This document shows positions 53,455 to 62,386 of a stretch of DNA of 64,000 bases, piece by piece (within the stretch, counting starts at the first letter, position 1; each line of letters begins with the position of its first letter). A program made the translations under genes and the position numbers. The stretch comes from an uncultured Bacteroidota bacterium (lineage in GTDB: Bacteria; Bacteroidota; Bacteroidia; Flavobacteriales; Flavobacteriaceae). Under the pieces are notes generated by a model, which worked only from the letters and a program-made list of their open reading frames with translations, made no database searches and was not told the origin of the DNA. The stretch is from assembly GCA_902598305.1 (NCBI GenBank), contig CACKBL010000001.1, forward strand, positions 180,205-244,204, read 5' to 3'.

Positions 53455-53486
53455 TTCGTAGTGATTATTGCTGTTTAATATTTTTG
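53455..53486 (+). promoter_or_regulatory. Candidate Bacteroidota-type promoter for glnB-amt
   Basis: TATTTTTG (53479-53486) fits the -7 consensus TAnnTTTG of the Bacteroidota primary sigma factor. TTCG (53455-53458), 20 bases upstream, is a weak match to the -33 TTTG. It would start transcription about 25 bases before the PII start codon. No Shine-Dalgarno sequence is visible, as usual for the phylum. Confidence 0.4.
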
Positions 53487-53520
53487 ATCATTCATTAATT
53501 AAATAATAAACAAAATATCT

Positions 53521-53859
53521 ATGAAAAAAATCGAAGCAATCATTAGAAAGTCAAAGTTTTCTGATGTTAGAGACGCCCTTCATGAGGTAGATGTAAATTT
53601 TTTCAGCTACTGGGATGTTACTGGAATTGGTAACGAAAAGCAAGGGCAGGTTTATAGAGGTATAAGTTATTCTACCTCTGACATTCAAAGACGTTTTTTA
53701 TCAATCGTTGTCAATGACGACTTTGTTGATAAGACAATAGACGCAATAGTAAAATCAGGTGCCACAGACAAGGTTGGTGATGGGAAAATATTTGTACTTC
53801 CAATTGAAGATGCAATAAGAATCAGAACTGGAGAACGTGGCGGTAACACTTTAAATTAA
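53521..53859 (+). CDS. glnB: P-II family nitrogen regulator
   Basis: A 112-residue trimeric signal protein that senses 2-oxoglutarate and ATP/ADP and plugs the ammonium channel. The N-terminus MKKIEAIIRKSKFSDVRDAL and the ATP-binding B and C loops TDKVGDGKIFVLP and IRTGERG are conserved. The T-loop (TGIGNEKQGQVYRGISYS) is about one residue shorter than that of E. coli GlnB. The position usually taken by Gln39 is not a clear glutamine; the tyrosines matching 46 and 51 are present. It is next to amt (6 bases), so a GlnK-like role with the channel is likely; glnK would be an equally valid name. Confidence 0.93.
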   Translation: MKKIEAIIRKSKFSDVRDALHEVDVNFFSYWDVTGIGNEKQGQVYRGISYSTSDIQRRFLSIVVNDDFVDKTIDAIVKSGATDKVGDGKIFVLPIEDAIRIRTGERGGNTLN

Positions 53860-53865
53860 TATAAC

Positions 53866-55107
53866 ATGGAAAACACAGCTTTATTTACAGCAAACAATGT
53901 ATGGATGATGATTTGTACAGGACTAGTATTTTTTATGCATTTAGGTTTCTCGTTTCTAGAGATTGGATTAACTAGGCAAAAAAATACTGTAAACATTTTA
54001 TTTAAAAACTTTTTTGTAATAACAATTGGTTTGTTATTATATATGTTAGGCGGTTTCAACCTCATGTACCCTGGATTTGAAGAAGGCTCAGCGGGTATTT
54101 TCAAATTCGCAGGTTTCGGTATTGGTGCTCCTGAAGGAGGAATGACACCTGGATACGCTGATGGTGGTTATACTTGGTGGACGGACTTTCTTTTTCAAGG
54201 GATGTTCGCAGCAACTGCTGCAACAATAGTTTCTGGAGCAGTAGCTGAGAGAATAAAATTAGGTGCTTTTATGCTCTTCACAATTTTCTATGTAGGTTTG
54301 ATTTACCCTATTATCGGATCATGGAAATGGGGAGGCGGATTTTTAGATGCAATGGGATTTTATGATTTTGCGGGTTCTACCCTAGTACACTCAGTTGGTG
54401 GATGGGGTGCACTTGTAGTAGTCTATTTCCTAGGTGCAAGAATAGGTAAATTTGGTGATGATGGAAAGCCAAGGGCTATTCCTGGACATAACTTACCACT
54501 TTCCGCTGCCGGTGTTTTGATTCTTTGGCTTGGGTGGTTTGGATTTAACGGAGGATCCGTTTTATCGGCCGACCCAGAATTAACATCGTTGACACTGGTC
54601 ACAACATGTATTGCTGCGGCTGCAGGTGGAGTTTCTGCTGCGATTTTTTCAAATATTCTTTACAAGACATACGACTTAACTATGTTTATGAATGGTGTTC
54701 TGGGCGGACTAGTTGGGATTACAGCGGGTGCAGACCAGATGAGTCCCACAGATGCTACTCTTATAGGTCTAATAGCGGGAATAATTCTTCCACTTGGTGT
54801 GTCATTAATTGATAAATTAAAATTAGATGACCCTGTAGGAGCTATCGCTGTACACCTAATTTGTGGAATATGGGGAACATTAGCTGTTGGAATTTTTGGA
54901 GCAATGGCAGGTGTAGATCAATTCATAACACAATTAATTGGCGTTGGCGTCATTGGTGCATTTAGCGTTGTAAGTGCAGCTATTATAATATATGCAATAA
55001 AAGCAATATCTGGAATCAGGGTAAGCGAAGAAGAAGAATTGAAAGGTCTCGACTTATCTGAACACTCTATGGGTGCTTATGCAGATTTTAGTGTAGATCA
55101 AAAATAA
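53866..55107 (+). CDS. amt: Ammonium transporter Amt
   Basis: An 11-span inner-membrane ammonium channel of 413 residues. The twin pore histidines are visible in FAGSTLVHSVGGWGALVV and VGAIAVHLICGIWGTLAVG. The GWFGFNGGSVLSA segment is also typical. The C-terminal cytoplasmic tail is short and charged (SEEEELKGLDLSEHSMGAYADF), a region that in Amt proteins interacts with PII. It starts 6 bases after the PII gene and is followed 25 bases later by a porin gene. Confidence 0.94.
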   Translation: MENTALFTANNVWMMICTGLVFFMHLGFSFLEIGLTRQKNTVNILFKNFFVITIGLLLYMLGGFNLMYPGFEEGSAGIFKFAGFGIGAPEGGMTPGYADGGYTWWTDFLFQGMFAATAATIVSGAVAERIKLGAFMLFTIFYVGLIYPIIGSWKWGGGFLDAMGFYDFAGSTLVHSVGGWGALVVVYFLGARIGKFGDDGKPRAIPGHNLPLSAAGVLILWLGWFGFNGGSVLSADPELTSLTLVTTCIAAAAGGVSAAIFSNILYKTYDLTMFMNGVLGGLVGITAGADQMSPTDATLIGLIAGIILPLGVSLIDKLKLDDPVGAIAVHLICGIWGTLAVGIFGAMAGVDQFITQLIGVGVIGAFSVVSAAIIIYAIKAISGIRVSEEEELKGLDLSEHSMGAYADFSVDQK

Positions 55108-55132
55108 ATATTAACCTTTAATTATTATAAAA

Positions 55133-56143
55133 ATGAAAAATATTAAATACTTATTATATTCAGTTCTTACGTTTGTTTCTTTTTCAATAAATGCACAAGA
55201 AGAGACAACTGAAGAAGAACCAACTTTTTCTGTTGCAGGGTCTATTGATACCTATTTCAGAAGTGCTGATTATGCGCCTGGAACATCGTTTGCAAATAAA
55301 CCGGGTTTTGCGCTCGGTATGGCAAATGTTATACTTTCTTATGAAGGAGAAAAGTCAGGTTTTGTAGCTGATTTTGTATACGGACCAAGAGGAGTTGAAG
55401 CTGTTTTCAATTCAAGCGGTTCCTCAAATATTGTAAACCAATTATACGCTTATTTAAATGTTAGTGATAATTTCACCCTAACTTTAGGTAACTGGAATAC
55501 TTTCTTAGGTTATGAGGTGATTTCTCCTACGGGTAATTTCAATTATTCTACTTCATACATGTTTTCTTACGGACCTTTTTCACATACGGGAATCAAAGCT
55601 GATTTTACTCTTAGTGAAAAAACTTCATTGATGCTTGCTGTTATGAATCAAACTGATTTTACAGAAGGTAACTTTGACAGTGTACTTACAGGAATTCCTT
55701 TTGATGCATACATGTTCGGGGCACAACTTGGGATTTCAGGTCAGTATTTAAATTTACTGGCAGGTGACGGTTATACACAAATTGATTTTACTGGAGGTTT
55801 TGATCTTAGTGATTCTTTTTTCTTAGGAATAAATGCGACTTCTGCCGATATGGATGATGCTGGAAAATTCTCAGGTGTAGCACTATACCCACAGCTCGCA
55901 CTAAGTGATACTTTTACACTCGGTTTGAGAGGTGAAATTTTTAATGATGATAGTGGTATTTTAGGTGGAGGTGATCAAGATAATACTTCTTTTACAATCA
56001 CCGGAAGTTTTACATCTGGCAACTTAACTATCAAACCAGAAATTAGAGTTGATTCAGCATCAGCTGAAATTTATTCTAAATCATTAACGGATTATACAGA
56101 TAATTTAGCCTCATTTGTTCTTGCGGCTATCTATGCATTTTAG
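55133..56143 (+). CDS. Outer-membrane beta-barrel porin (BBP2/OmpL-like)
   Basis: A 336-residue protein with a signal peptide (YLLYSVLTFVSFSINAQ). An acidic linker follows, and then alternating beta strands run to a C-terminal aromatic residue (LAAIYAF), as in outer-membrane barrels. The early part (GSIDTYFRSADYAPGTSFANKPGFALGMANVILSYEG) resembles the putative beta-barrel porin-2 family. Its position directly after PII and Amt suggests that it lets ammonium or other nitrogen compounds cross the outer membrane, which is inference. A terminator hairpin follows. Confidence 0.82.
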   Translation: MKNIKYLLYSVLTFVSFSINAQEETTEEEPTFSVAGSIDTYFRSADYAPGTSFANKPGFALGMANVILSYEGEKSGFVADFVYGPRGVEAVFNSSGSSNIVNQLYAYLNVSDNFTLTLGNWNTFLGYEVISPTGNFNYSTSYMFSYGPFSHTGIKADFTLSEKTSLMLAVMNQTDFTEGNFDSVLTGIPFDAYMFGAQLGISGQYLNLLAGDGYTQIDFTGGFDLSDSFFLGINATSADMDDAGKFSGVALYPQLALSDTFTLGLRGEIFNDDSGILGGGDQDNTSFTITGSFTSGNLTIKPEIRVDSASAEIYSKSLTDYTDNLASFVLAAIYAF

Positions 56144-56165
56144 TGTTTGATTAATTGTTTGGTTT

Positions 56166-56207
56166 CCCCTCCTTTGCAGATATTTTGTTTTGCTCTGGGG
56201 GGGTTTT
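56166..56207 (+). terminator. Intrinsic terminator after the ammonium operon
   Basis: CCCCTCC pairs with GGGGGGG (seven pairs, one G-U) over a 24-base loop, followed by TTTT. It lies 22 bases after the porin stop and before the convergent pyrF end. The minus-strand reading has no T-run, so it serves the plus-strand operon only. Confidence 0.65.
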
Positions 56208-56212
56208 AAATT

Positions 56213-57040
56213 TCAAATGATCTGTTTGTTTTTTAGTATTAACTCCATCCTCACTTGAAGATTTTTTGCTTCTGCTGCTGCCTTTTCAGCAAAATCCCCC
56301 TTATTTGACGCGTAGATAATTGCCCTTGAGGAATTAACTAAAATCCCAATATTTTTATTTAATCCCAAAGTCGAAACCTCTTCTAAACTACCACCTTGTT
56401 TACCTACCCCTGGAATAAGTAGGAAGGAGTTAGGGATTAATTTTCTAACATTTTCTAAATGAATAGCTTTAGTTGCCCCTATAACATACATCATATTTTC
56501 ATTTCCACCCCATTTTTTGGATTCAACTATTACATGTTCGTAAACCTTTTTACCTTCCGATGAAATAAATTGAAAATCCTCAGCTCCAGAATTTGAAGTA
56601 AGTGCTAATATAATTGTGTGCCTGTTCTCAAAACTCAAAAAAGGTTCAATAGAGTCTCTACCCATGTAAGGAGAAACAGTAATTGAGTCAAAACCAAATT
56701 TTTCAAAAAAAGCTTTGGCATATCTACTTGAAGAATTTCCAATGTCTCCCCTTTTGGCGTCCGCGATAGTAAAAACATGAGGGTACTGTGTATTAACATA
56801 TTTAATTAGCTTTTCAAGTGAAACTAAACCGTCAATTCCATAAGCTTCAAAAAAAGCAATATTGAATTTAAATGCAACAGCGAATTTTACAGTAGAGTCA
56901 ATTATTGATTTTGAGAAAGTGTATATAGGGTCTTTTTGATTTCTAATATGTCCTGGAATCTTTTCTAAATCAGGGTCTATACCAACACATAAGTATGATT
57001 TTTTTAATTTGATTTGCTCAATTAGACTACTTAGCTTCAT
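56213..57040 (-). CDS. pyrF: Orotidine 5'-phosphate decarboxylase
   Basis: Last step of UMP synthesis. The 275-residue protein is the longer, type 2 form of the enzyme. Its N-terminus has [25 protein letters not shown] follows, and the catalytic D-x-K-x-x-D set is in [11 protein letters not shown]. The phosphate-binding PGVGKQGG is near 215. It overlaps prfA by 4 bases and is the second gene of a prfA-pyrF unit. Confidence 0.94.
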   Translation of the reverse strand: MKLSSLIEQIKLKKSYLCVGIDPDLEKIPGHIRNQKDPIYTFSKSIIDSTVKFAVAFKFNIAFFEAYGIDGLVSLEKLIKYVNTQYPHVFTIADAKRGDIGNSSSRYAKAFFEKFGFDSITVSPYMGRDSIEPFLSFENRHTIILALTSNSGAEDFQFISSEGKKVYEHVIVESKKWGGNENMMYVIGATKAIHLENVRKLIPNSFLLIPGVGKQGGSLEEVSTLGLNKNIGILVNSSRAIIYASNKGDFAEKAAAEAKNLQVRMELILKNKQII

Positions 57041-58119
57041 GTTTTAAAGACCTCTCCAGCTTTTTTAAGTTTTTCTGTGTTTTGATAAAGTTTTAATTCT
57101 TCAATAAGTTTATCTATCCCGCCATTAACTATATTTTGTAAATCATAAAGTGTAAGTCCTATTCTGTGATCAGTTACTCTTCCTTGAGGATAATTGTAAG
57201 TTCTAATTTTAGCTGATCTGTCTCCAGAAGAAACAAGACTATTTCTTTTTTCAGAGTCAGCTTCCATTTTTTTAGAAAGTTCTAATTCATAAAGTCTAGA
57301 TCTTAAAACTTTAAGTGCCTTTTCTTTATTCTTATGTTGAGATTTTTGATCTTGACATTGAGCTATTATACCTGTAGGCTCATGAGTCAAACGAACTGCG
57401 GAATAGGTTGTATTTACCGACTGTCCTCCCGGTCCAGACGAACAAAAATAATCCACTCTAACTTCGTTCATATCTATTTTTATATCAAACTCCTCCGCTT
57501 CTGGAAGCACCATTACTGTTGCAGCTGAGGTATGAACTCTACCCTGAGTTTCTGTTTGAGGTACACGTTGAACTCTATGAACACCAGATTCAAATTTTAA
57601 AAAACTATAAACGTCCTCACCAGAAATTTCAAATATTATCTCCTTAAAACCTCCTGCGGTCCCCTCACTAATATCGACTGTGCTTGTAGACCATCCTCTA
57701 TCCAAACAATATTTAGTATACATTCTAAATAAATCCCCAGCAAAGATACTAGCCTCGTCTCCACCAGTACCAGCTCTTATTTCGACTACAACATTTTTAG
57801 AATCATCTGGATCTTTTGGTATAAGAAGGATTTTTAATTCCTCTTCGAGCTTTGGTATTAAGTTACGAGATTCTTCAAGTTGCTTTTTTGCCATATCCTG
57901 AATTTCAGGATCAGATTCATCTTTTATTAAATCAAGGGCTTCTGATTCATTTGATAGAGTTAATTCGTAAGTCTTAAATTTCTCAATTATTTTATTTAAC
58001 TCTTTATATTCTTTACTTAAATCAATATATTTCTTTCTATCTGATACAATATCTGGACTAGATATTAGTTCCGAAACCTCATTGAATCTGTTTTTTATAA
58101 CATCGAATTTGTCGAGCAT
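57037..58119 (-). CDS. prfA: Peptide chain release factor 1
   Basis: Releases finished peptides at UAA and UAG. The 360-residue protein has the RF1-type anticodon tripeptide PxT, here PQT, within [18 protein letters not shown]. The catalytic GGQ is in [19 protein letters not shown] near 235, followed by [13 protein letters not shown] and the C-terminal [13 protein letters not shown]. No internal frameshift is seen. It overlaps pyrF by 4 bases. Confidence 0.95.
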   Translation of the reverse strand: MLDKFDVIKNRFNEVSELISSPDIVSDRKKYIDLSKEYKELNKIIEKFKTYELTLSNESEALDLIKDESDPEIQDMAKKQLEESRNLIPKLEEELKILLIPKDPDDSKNVVVEIRAGTGGDEASIFAGDLFRMYTKYCLDRGWSTSTVDISEGTAGGFKEIIFEISGEDVYSFLKFESGVHRVQRVPQTETQGRVHTSAATVMVLPEAEEFDIKIDMNEVRVDYFCSSGPGGQSVNTTYSAVRLTHEPTGIIAQCQDQKSQHKNKEKALKVLRSRLYELELSKKMEADSEKRNSLVSSGDRSAKIRTYNYPQGRVTDHRIGLTLYDLQNIVNGGIDKLIEELKLYQNTEKLKKAGEVFKT

Positions 58120-58158
58120 TTAATTTAAGTTGAATAAATGCAAATTTACTTATAAATT

Positions 58159-58710
58159 CTAATTATCAATTTTATTGAAGATTAATTGATATTTAACAAA
58201 AATCTCTTTATCAATACTTCTCATCATAAAAGTTGGCAATTTAACCTTATGGTCTACAAGGGATACGTTAAATTCTCCACTTAAAACTAATTTTTTATTT
58301 GTCTTTTTTATTTCAGAAGTTATATTTAAATCTCGTGAGATTCCGTGGAAATTGAGGTTGCCTAAAAATGAAATTTCATCCTTACCTAGAGAAATTTTAT
58401 TAGAGTAATATTCAATCTTAGGAAATTTGATAACTTCCAAAATCTCCAACATGTTTGAATCTCTATTACCATTTCCACTGTCAAAATCTTTCACAAACAT
58501 TGCTAAAGCTATTTGTTTAAAATTTTTTTCCTCAAGGTTTTCTATAATAACACCTCTAATTCTTTCATTTTTACCTGACCAACTATGAAGAAAATGTTCT
58601 CCGTCATAACTTATAAATGACTCATTAATATCTAAAGACCATTTAATGGTCTGAGAAAAAATTTGATTTGTAACTAAAAATAAAGAGAATATTAAAAGGT
58701 ATCTAGTCAT
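58159..58710 (-). CDS. YceI family periplasmic lipocalin-like protein
   Basis: A 183-residue protein with a signal peptide (YLLIFSLFLVTNQIFSQ) and one YceI domain. The domain opens with WSLDINESFISYDGEHFLHSWSG and includes the conserved EYYSNKISL and FLGNLNFHGISRDLNI strands. YceI proteins form a barrel that binds polyisoprenoids or other hydrophobic molecules. The gene follows the b561-like membrane protein gene directly (stop next to start), suggesting a joint function. Confidence 0.88.
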   Translation of the reverse strand: MTRYLLIFSLFLVTNQIFSQTIKWSLDINESFISYDGEHFLHSWSGKNERIRGVIIENLEEKNFKQIALAMFVKDFDSGNGNRDSNMLEILEVIKFPKIEYYSNKISLGKDEISFLGNLNFHGISRDLNITSEIKKTNKKLVLSGEFNVSLVDHKVKLPTFMMRSIDKEIFVKYQLIFNKIDN

Positions 58711-59325
58711 TTATTTAAATTTAAAAACCACAACGGCGGCAAAGTAGCTGGCAAAAGTTGTGTAGGCTGAATATTTGTGAAAATCTGTATTTTTTTTTGA
58801 AAAATAGTTTGTAGCCATCATACCCGAGAAGTGAATGGTTGCTAAAATTTTATGAGCTTTTATTGAATTAAATCCTTCGACTTTTCTGTTAATTAAGGGT
58901 GGTGGAGCAAATAATGATAGACCTGCACCAGTGAAATAGGATGCTGTAACAATATTACCTACAGTTTTGTGAGTATTATAAAGATCTCTTTCCCAGTTAT
59001 TGTAGAGTTTACCACCTAATATACCTTGAGTAATCATACCTGCAAGGGTTAAATAACCTATGATTTGATGAGATTTTAACATTATTTTTCTAAGTTTTAA
59101 TTCTTTAACTCTTTGTTCTTTGTTCAGCTTTGATATTCCTGTTTTTCTAAATATTCCATTTTTACCCCACAAAATGGATTGTGTAAAAACCATTCTTTCA
59201 GGCAGTAACTTTTCGCTCTCTTGGATTTCCTTTTTATCAAAAAGAGATTCTAATAAAAGTTTGTCCTCCTGCCCATGCAGACTTAGAAAAATAAAAAAAG
59301 TAAAAATGATTATTTTTTCTTTCAA
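58711..59325 (-). CDS. Cytochrome b561-like membrane protein
   Basis: A 204-residue protein with a signal peptide, a soluble stretch to about residue 80 and then four or so membrane helices. The helices carry regularly placed histidines at about 86, 119, 158, 165 and 183 (KSHQIIGY, NTHKTVG, KAHKILATIHFSG, FHKYSAY). This is the pattern of haem-b binding b561-type or DUF4405-like proteins. I recognise no exact family. It is immediately upstream of the yceI gene, and YceI and b561 genes are neighbours in other bacteria too. Confidence 0.6.
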   Translation of the reverse strand: MKEKIIIFTFFIFLSLHGQEDKLLLESLFDKKEIQESEKLLPERMVFTQSILWGKNGIFRKTGISKLNKEQRVKELKLRKIMLKSHQIIGYLTLAGMITQGILGGKLYNNWERDLYNTHKTVGNIVTASYFTGAGLSLFAPPPLINRKVEGFNSIKAHKILATIHFSGMMATNYFSKKNTDFHKYSAYTTFASYFAAVVVFKFK

Positions 59326-59336
59326 TCTAAATAAAA

Positions 59337-60506
59337 TTAATAAACAAATGTGCCCTCTTTAGTTTGTATTGTAAGTGACTTTTGACTTGCATTCTCAACT
59401 CTTCCGATAATTTGAGCATCGATATTAAAACTCTTTGCAATATCAATTATTTTAACTGCATCATAATCATTTGTGTATAATTCTAACCTATGACCCATAT
59501 TGAAAACCTTATACATTTCTTTCCAGTCAGATTTTGATTCACTTTGGATCAATTTGAATAACGGAGGTGTAGGAAACAAATTATCTTTAATCACGTGTAG
59601 TTTATCAATAAAGTGTAAGGTTTTAGTTTGCCCACCTCCAGTACAATGAACCATACCATTAATTTTGGATCTTCCAATTTCAGAAAATATCTTTTTTACA
59701 ACAGGGGAATAAGTTCTAGTAGGAGATAAAACTAAAGTTCCGATGTCTAAATGGATATTTTCTAATTTATCTAAAAGTTTTTTACTGCCAGAATATATAA
59801 GATTTTTAGAAATATTATTATCATAGGTTTCAGGAAATTTTTCTCCAATAGATGAATGAAAAATATCATGTCTAGCTGAAGTTAAACCATTACTTCCAAT
59901 ACCACTGTTGTAATTTTTCTCATAAATGCTTTTTCCAAAAGAAGCTAAACCAACTATGACATTTCCACCGCAAATATTAGCATTATCAATAACTTCAGAT
60001 TTTTTTAATCTGGTTATTACGGTCGAGTCCACAATAATTGTTTTAACAATATCTCCTACATCCGCGGTTTCACCTCCTGTACTATAAATGTTGACTCCAT
60101 ATTCTCCAAATTCTTTTATAAGCTCCTCTGTGCCGTTAATAATTGAAGAAATCACATCACCTGATATTAATTTTTTATTTCTACCAATTGTAGAAGAATA
60201 CATTATATTGTCGGTAGCTCCCACACACAAAAGATCATCTATATTCATTACTAGAGCATCTTGAGCAATTCCTTTCCAAACATCTAAATTTCCTGTTTCT
60301 CTCCAATAAGCATAAGCTAGTGAAGATTTTGTACCAGCTCCATCTGAATGCATCACTAGACAATAATCATCACTATTTGATAAATAATCAGGTACGATTT
60401 TACAAAATGCACGCGGAAATAAACCCTTGTCAATATTTTTTATAGAATCATGAACATCTGTTTTATCGGCCGAAACACCTCTAGATTCATATCTGTCTTT
60501 TGTCAT
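59337..60506 (-). CDS. purM: Phosphoribosylformylglycinamidine cyclo-ligase
   Basis: Fifth step of purine synthesis: closes FGAM to AIR with ATP. The 389-residue enzyme has the AIRS N-terminal domain with MHSDGAGTKSSLAYAYW, the ALVMNIDDLLCVGA loop and GGETADVGDIV. The C-terminal part has INGMVHCTGGGQTK and FNMGHRLELY. Length is a little above E. coli PurM (345), as is usual in Bacteroidota. It precedes the b561-like and YceI genes (11-base gap) and is divergent from glnA. Confidence 0.94.
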   Translation of the reverse strand: MTKDRYESRGVSADKTDVHDSIKNIDKGLFPRAFCKIVPDYLSNSDDYCLVMHSDGAGTKSSLAYAYWRETGNLDVWKGIAQDALVMNIDDLLCVGATDNIMYSSTIGRNKKLISGDVISSIINGTEELIKEFGEYGVNIYSTGGETADVGDIVKTIIVDSTVITRLKKSEVIDNANICGGNVIVGLASFGKSIYEKNYNSGIGSNGLTSARHDIFHSSIGEKFPETYDNNISKNLIYSGSKKLLDKLENIHLDIGTLVLSPTRTYSPVVKKIFSEIGRSKINGMVHCTGGGQTKTLHFIDKLHVIKDNLFPTPPLFKLIQSESKSDWKEMYKVFNMGHRLELYTNDYDAVKIIDIAKSFNIDAQIIGRVENASQKSLTIQTKEGTFVY

Positions 60507-60616
60507 TTTTTAACAATCTGAGTTTAGATTAAATGTATAGCATTTTTTTTAATTTTTTTTTTATGATTAAAACAAATTTCAGTGTTATTTTTTGGTATAA
60601 TTATAAAAATAGTTGT

Positions 60617-60633
60617 GAATTTTTAAAAAATTC
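60617..60633. promoter_or_regulatory. Palindrome in the glnA-purM intergenic region
   Basis: GAATTTTT-A-AAAAATTC is a perfect 17-base palindrome in the 217-base divergent region between purM and glnA, about 60 bases upstream of the likely glnA start of transcription. It could be an operator for either gene, but a run of this kind is not rare in such AT-rich DNA. Confidence 0.3.
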
Positions 60634-60696
60634 GTAATTAATCATCCATGTTGATATCTATAACACTTATTAACAACAAGTTGGAATTCTAAATTA

Positions 60697-60704
60697 TACA
60701 TTTG
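60697..60704 (+). promoter_or_regulatory. Candidate -7 element for glnA
   Basis: TACATTTG is a perfect match to the Bacteroidota -7 consensus TAnnTTTG, 19 bases before the glnA start codon. That would give a very short leader. A TTG at 60681 is too close (13 bases) to be a normal -33 element, so the promoter call rests on the -7 box only. Confidence 0.35.
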
Positions 60705-60723
60705 AAATTCAAAATCGAATCTT

Positions 60724-61728
60724 ATGAGTAAAACAAAATTAGAATATATATGGTTGGATGGATATAAACCAACTGCCAACCTAAGAAGTAAAACAAAAAT
60801 AGTTGACAAATTTGGAGGTAAACTAAGTGATTGCCCTATGTGGTCATTTGACGGTAGCTCCACTCAACAAGCTGAAGGTGGTTCTTCGGATTGTCTTCTT
60901 AAACCTGTTGCTGTTTATCCAGATCCAGTTAGAAAAAATGCTTTTTTAGTTATGACAGAAGTTCTTAACGCTGATGGAACTCCTCACGAGTCTAATGGAA
61001 GAGCTACAATCGATGACGATGATAATGATTTCTGGTTTGGTTTTGAGCAGGAGTATTTTTTATGGGATCCGGAAACTAATCTTCCTCTTGGATTTCCAAA
61101 AGACCAGACACCTCAAGGGCAATTTTATTGTTCTGTTGGAGGAAAAAATACTTTTGGAAGAGACGTAATGGATGAACATCTAGATATTTGTCTTGAAGCA
61201 GGAATTAATGTTGAAGGTACAAATGCTGAGGTTGCTGCTGGGCAGTGGGAATTTCAAACCTTCGCTAAAGGTGCTAAACAGGCAGGCGATGAAATGTGGG
61301 TTGCAAGATATCTGCTTGAAAGAACAGCTGAAAGTTATGGCTTGGCTATTGAATACCATCCTAAACCACTTGGAGCTACTGACTGGAATGGTTCTGGAAT
61401 GCATGCAAATTTCTCAAACAACATCTTAAGAACTTGTGGTGATAAAAAAACTTATGAGAAAATATGTGAGGCGTTTAGGCCAGTCGTTAAAGAGCACATT
61501 GATGTATATGGAGCTGATAATGACCAACGTCTTACTGGAGAACACGAAACTCAATCTATAAATGAATTTAGCTACGGTGTTTCTGATAGAGGAGCATCAA
61601 TTAGAATCCCCATTATGACTGTCGAAAACGGATGGAAAGGTTGGCTAGAAGATAGGAGACCGGCATCAAACGGTGATCCATATAAAATTGCAGGTAGAAT
61701 AATTAAAACCGTAAAGGGAGCTATTTGA
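60724..61728 (+). CDS. glnA: Glutamine synthetase, type II (eukaryote-like)
   Basis: Makes glutamine from glutamate, ammonia and ATP. The 334-residue protein has the short GSII layout: a beta-grasp N-terminus with EYIWLDGYKPTANLRSKT, PMWSFDGSSTQQAEGGSSD, FWFGFEQEYFLWD, and NVEGTNAEVAAGQWEFQ. The glutamate-binding HANFSNN and the catalytic core near RIPIMTVENG complete it. GSII is the eukaryote-like class and lacks the adenylylation loop of GSI, so control must be at expression level or by feedback. It stands alone on the plus strand with its own promoter region and a strong terminator. Confidence 0.95.
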   Translation: MSKTKLEYIWLDGYKPTANLRSKTKIVDKFGGKLSDCPMWSFDGSSTQQAEGGSSDCLLKPVAVYPDPVRKNAFLVMTEVLNADGTPHESNGRATIDDDDNDFWFGFEQEYFLWDPETNLPLGFPKDQTPQGQFYCSVGGKNTFGRDVMDEHLDICLEAGINVEGTNAEVAAGQWEFQTFAKGAKQAGDEMWVARYLLERTAESYGLAIEYHPKPLGATDWNGSGMHANFSNNILRTCGDKKTYEKICEAFRPVVKEHIDVYGADNDQRLTGEHETQSINEFSYGVSDRGASIRIPIMTVENGWKGWLEDRRPASNGDPYKIAGRIIKTVKGAI

Positions 61729-61751
61729 TTATTTTATAGTACTATTCGAAT

Positions 61752-61779
61752 AAGCATCCTCTCTGAAGGATGCTTTTTT
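61752..61779 (+). terminator. Intrinsic terminator after glnA
   Basis: AAGCATCCT pairs perfectly with AGGATGCTT over the 6-base loop CTCTGA, and the stem runs into a T-tract. It lies 23 bases after the glnA stop and separates glnA from the lipoprotein cluster. Confidence 0.92.
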
Positions 61780-61804
61780 CTTTTTTTTATACTTTTGCAA
61801 GAAT

Positions 61805-62377
61805 ATGTTAGAAAATTTATTAAAAGGATTTATAATTATCGTTTTCTTGAACTTTACTCTTATTAGTTGTTCAAAAAGTGAAGAAGAAGAAAAACCTTTG
61901 GGGTATTTGCAAGAAGAGAGTAATATTCCAGATTATGATAATGATCCAATTTATAGTAAGGCAAACCCAAAAAATCTTCCAACCTATTGGGACATATTTG
62001 TTGAATCAGCAGCTCTCTATGGTGTTGATTTATCCGACATAACAGATGTAGAATTTATATCAGAAGATTTAAGTGGTGGTACTGCAGGGAGGGCAATTGG
62101 TTCTTGTCATGACTATGTTAAGATACAGGTTGACGAAACTATTTTTAGAAATCTTACAACAGGGGAACAAATATTTCTGATGTATCATGAACTTGGACAT
62201 GATGTTTTCAATGCTTCACACGATGGCGGAGGTTTAATGGCTCCAAATGTTCGATCAATTGAATATACTCTTTTTCAAAAAGAGGTAGAAGATTTTTTTA
62301 CTGGTGTGGATTACGTGCAGTGGACGGATGAAGAGTGTGAGTTTATTAGGGAACTCTTAAAGACCGAAACTCAATAA
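61805..62377 (+). CDS. Putative zinc metallopeptidase lipoprotein
   Basis: A 190-residue protein with a lipoprotein signal (FIIIVFLNFTLISC, cysteine at 22) and a short acidic tether (SKSEEEEK). The mature part has an HELGH motif at 128-132, followed six residues later by another histidine (H139) and by GGGLMAP. That resembles a metzincin-like zinc site with a Met-turn, but the spacing is not canonical, so the family is uncertain. The protein would be displayed in the envelope. It is the first of four plus-strand genes after glnA. Confidence 0.7.
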   Translation: MLENLLKGFIIIVFLNFTLISCSKSEEEEKPLGYLQEESNIPDYDNDPIYSKANPKNLPTYWDIFVESAALYGVDLSDITDVEFISEDLSGGTAGRAIGSCHDYVKIQVDETIFRNLTTGEQIFLMYHELGHDVFNASHDGGGLMAPNVRSIEYTLFQKEVEDFFTGVDYVQWTDEECEFIRELLKTETQ

Positions 62378-62386
62378 TTTATATTC

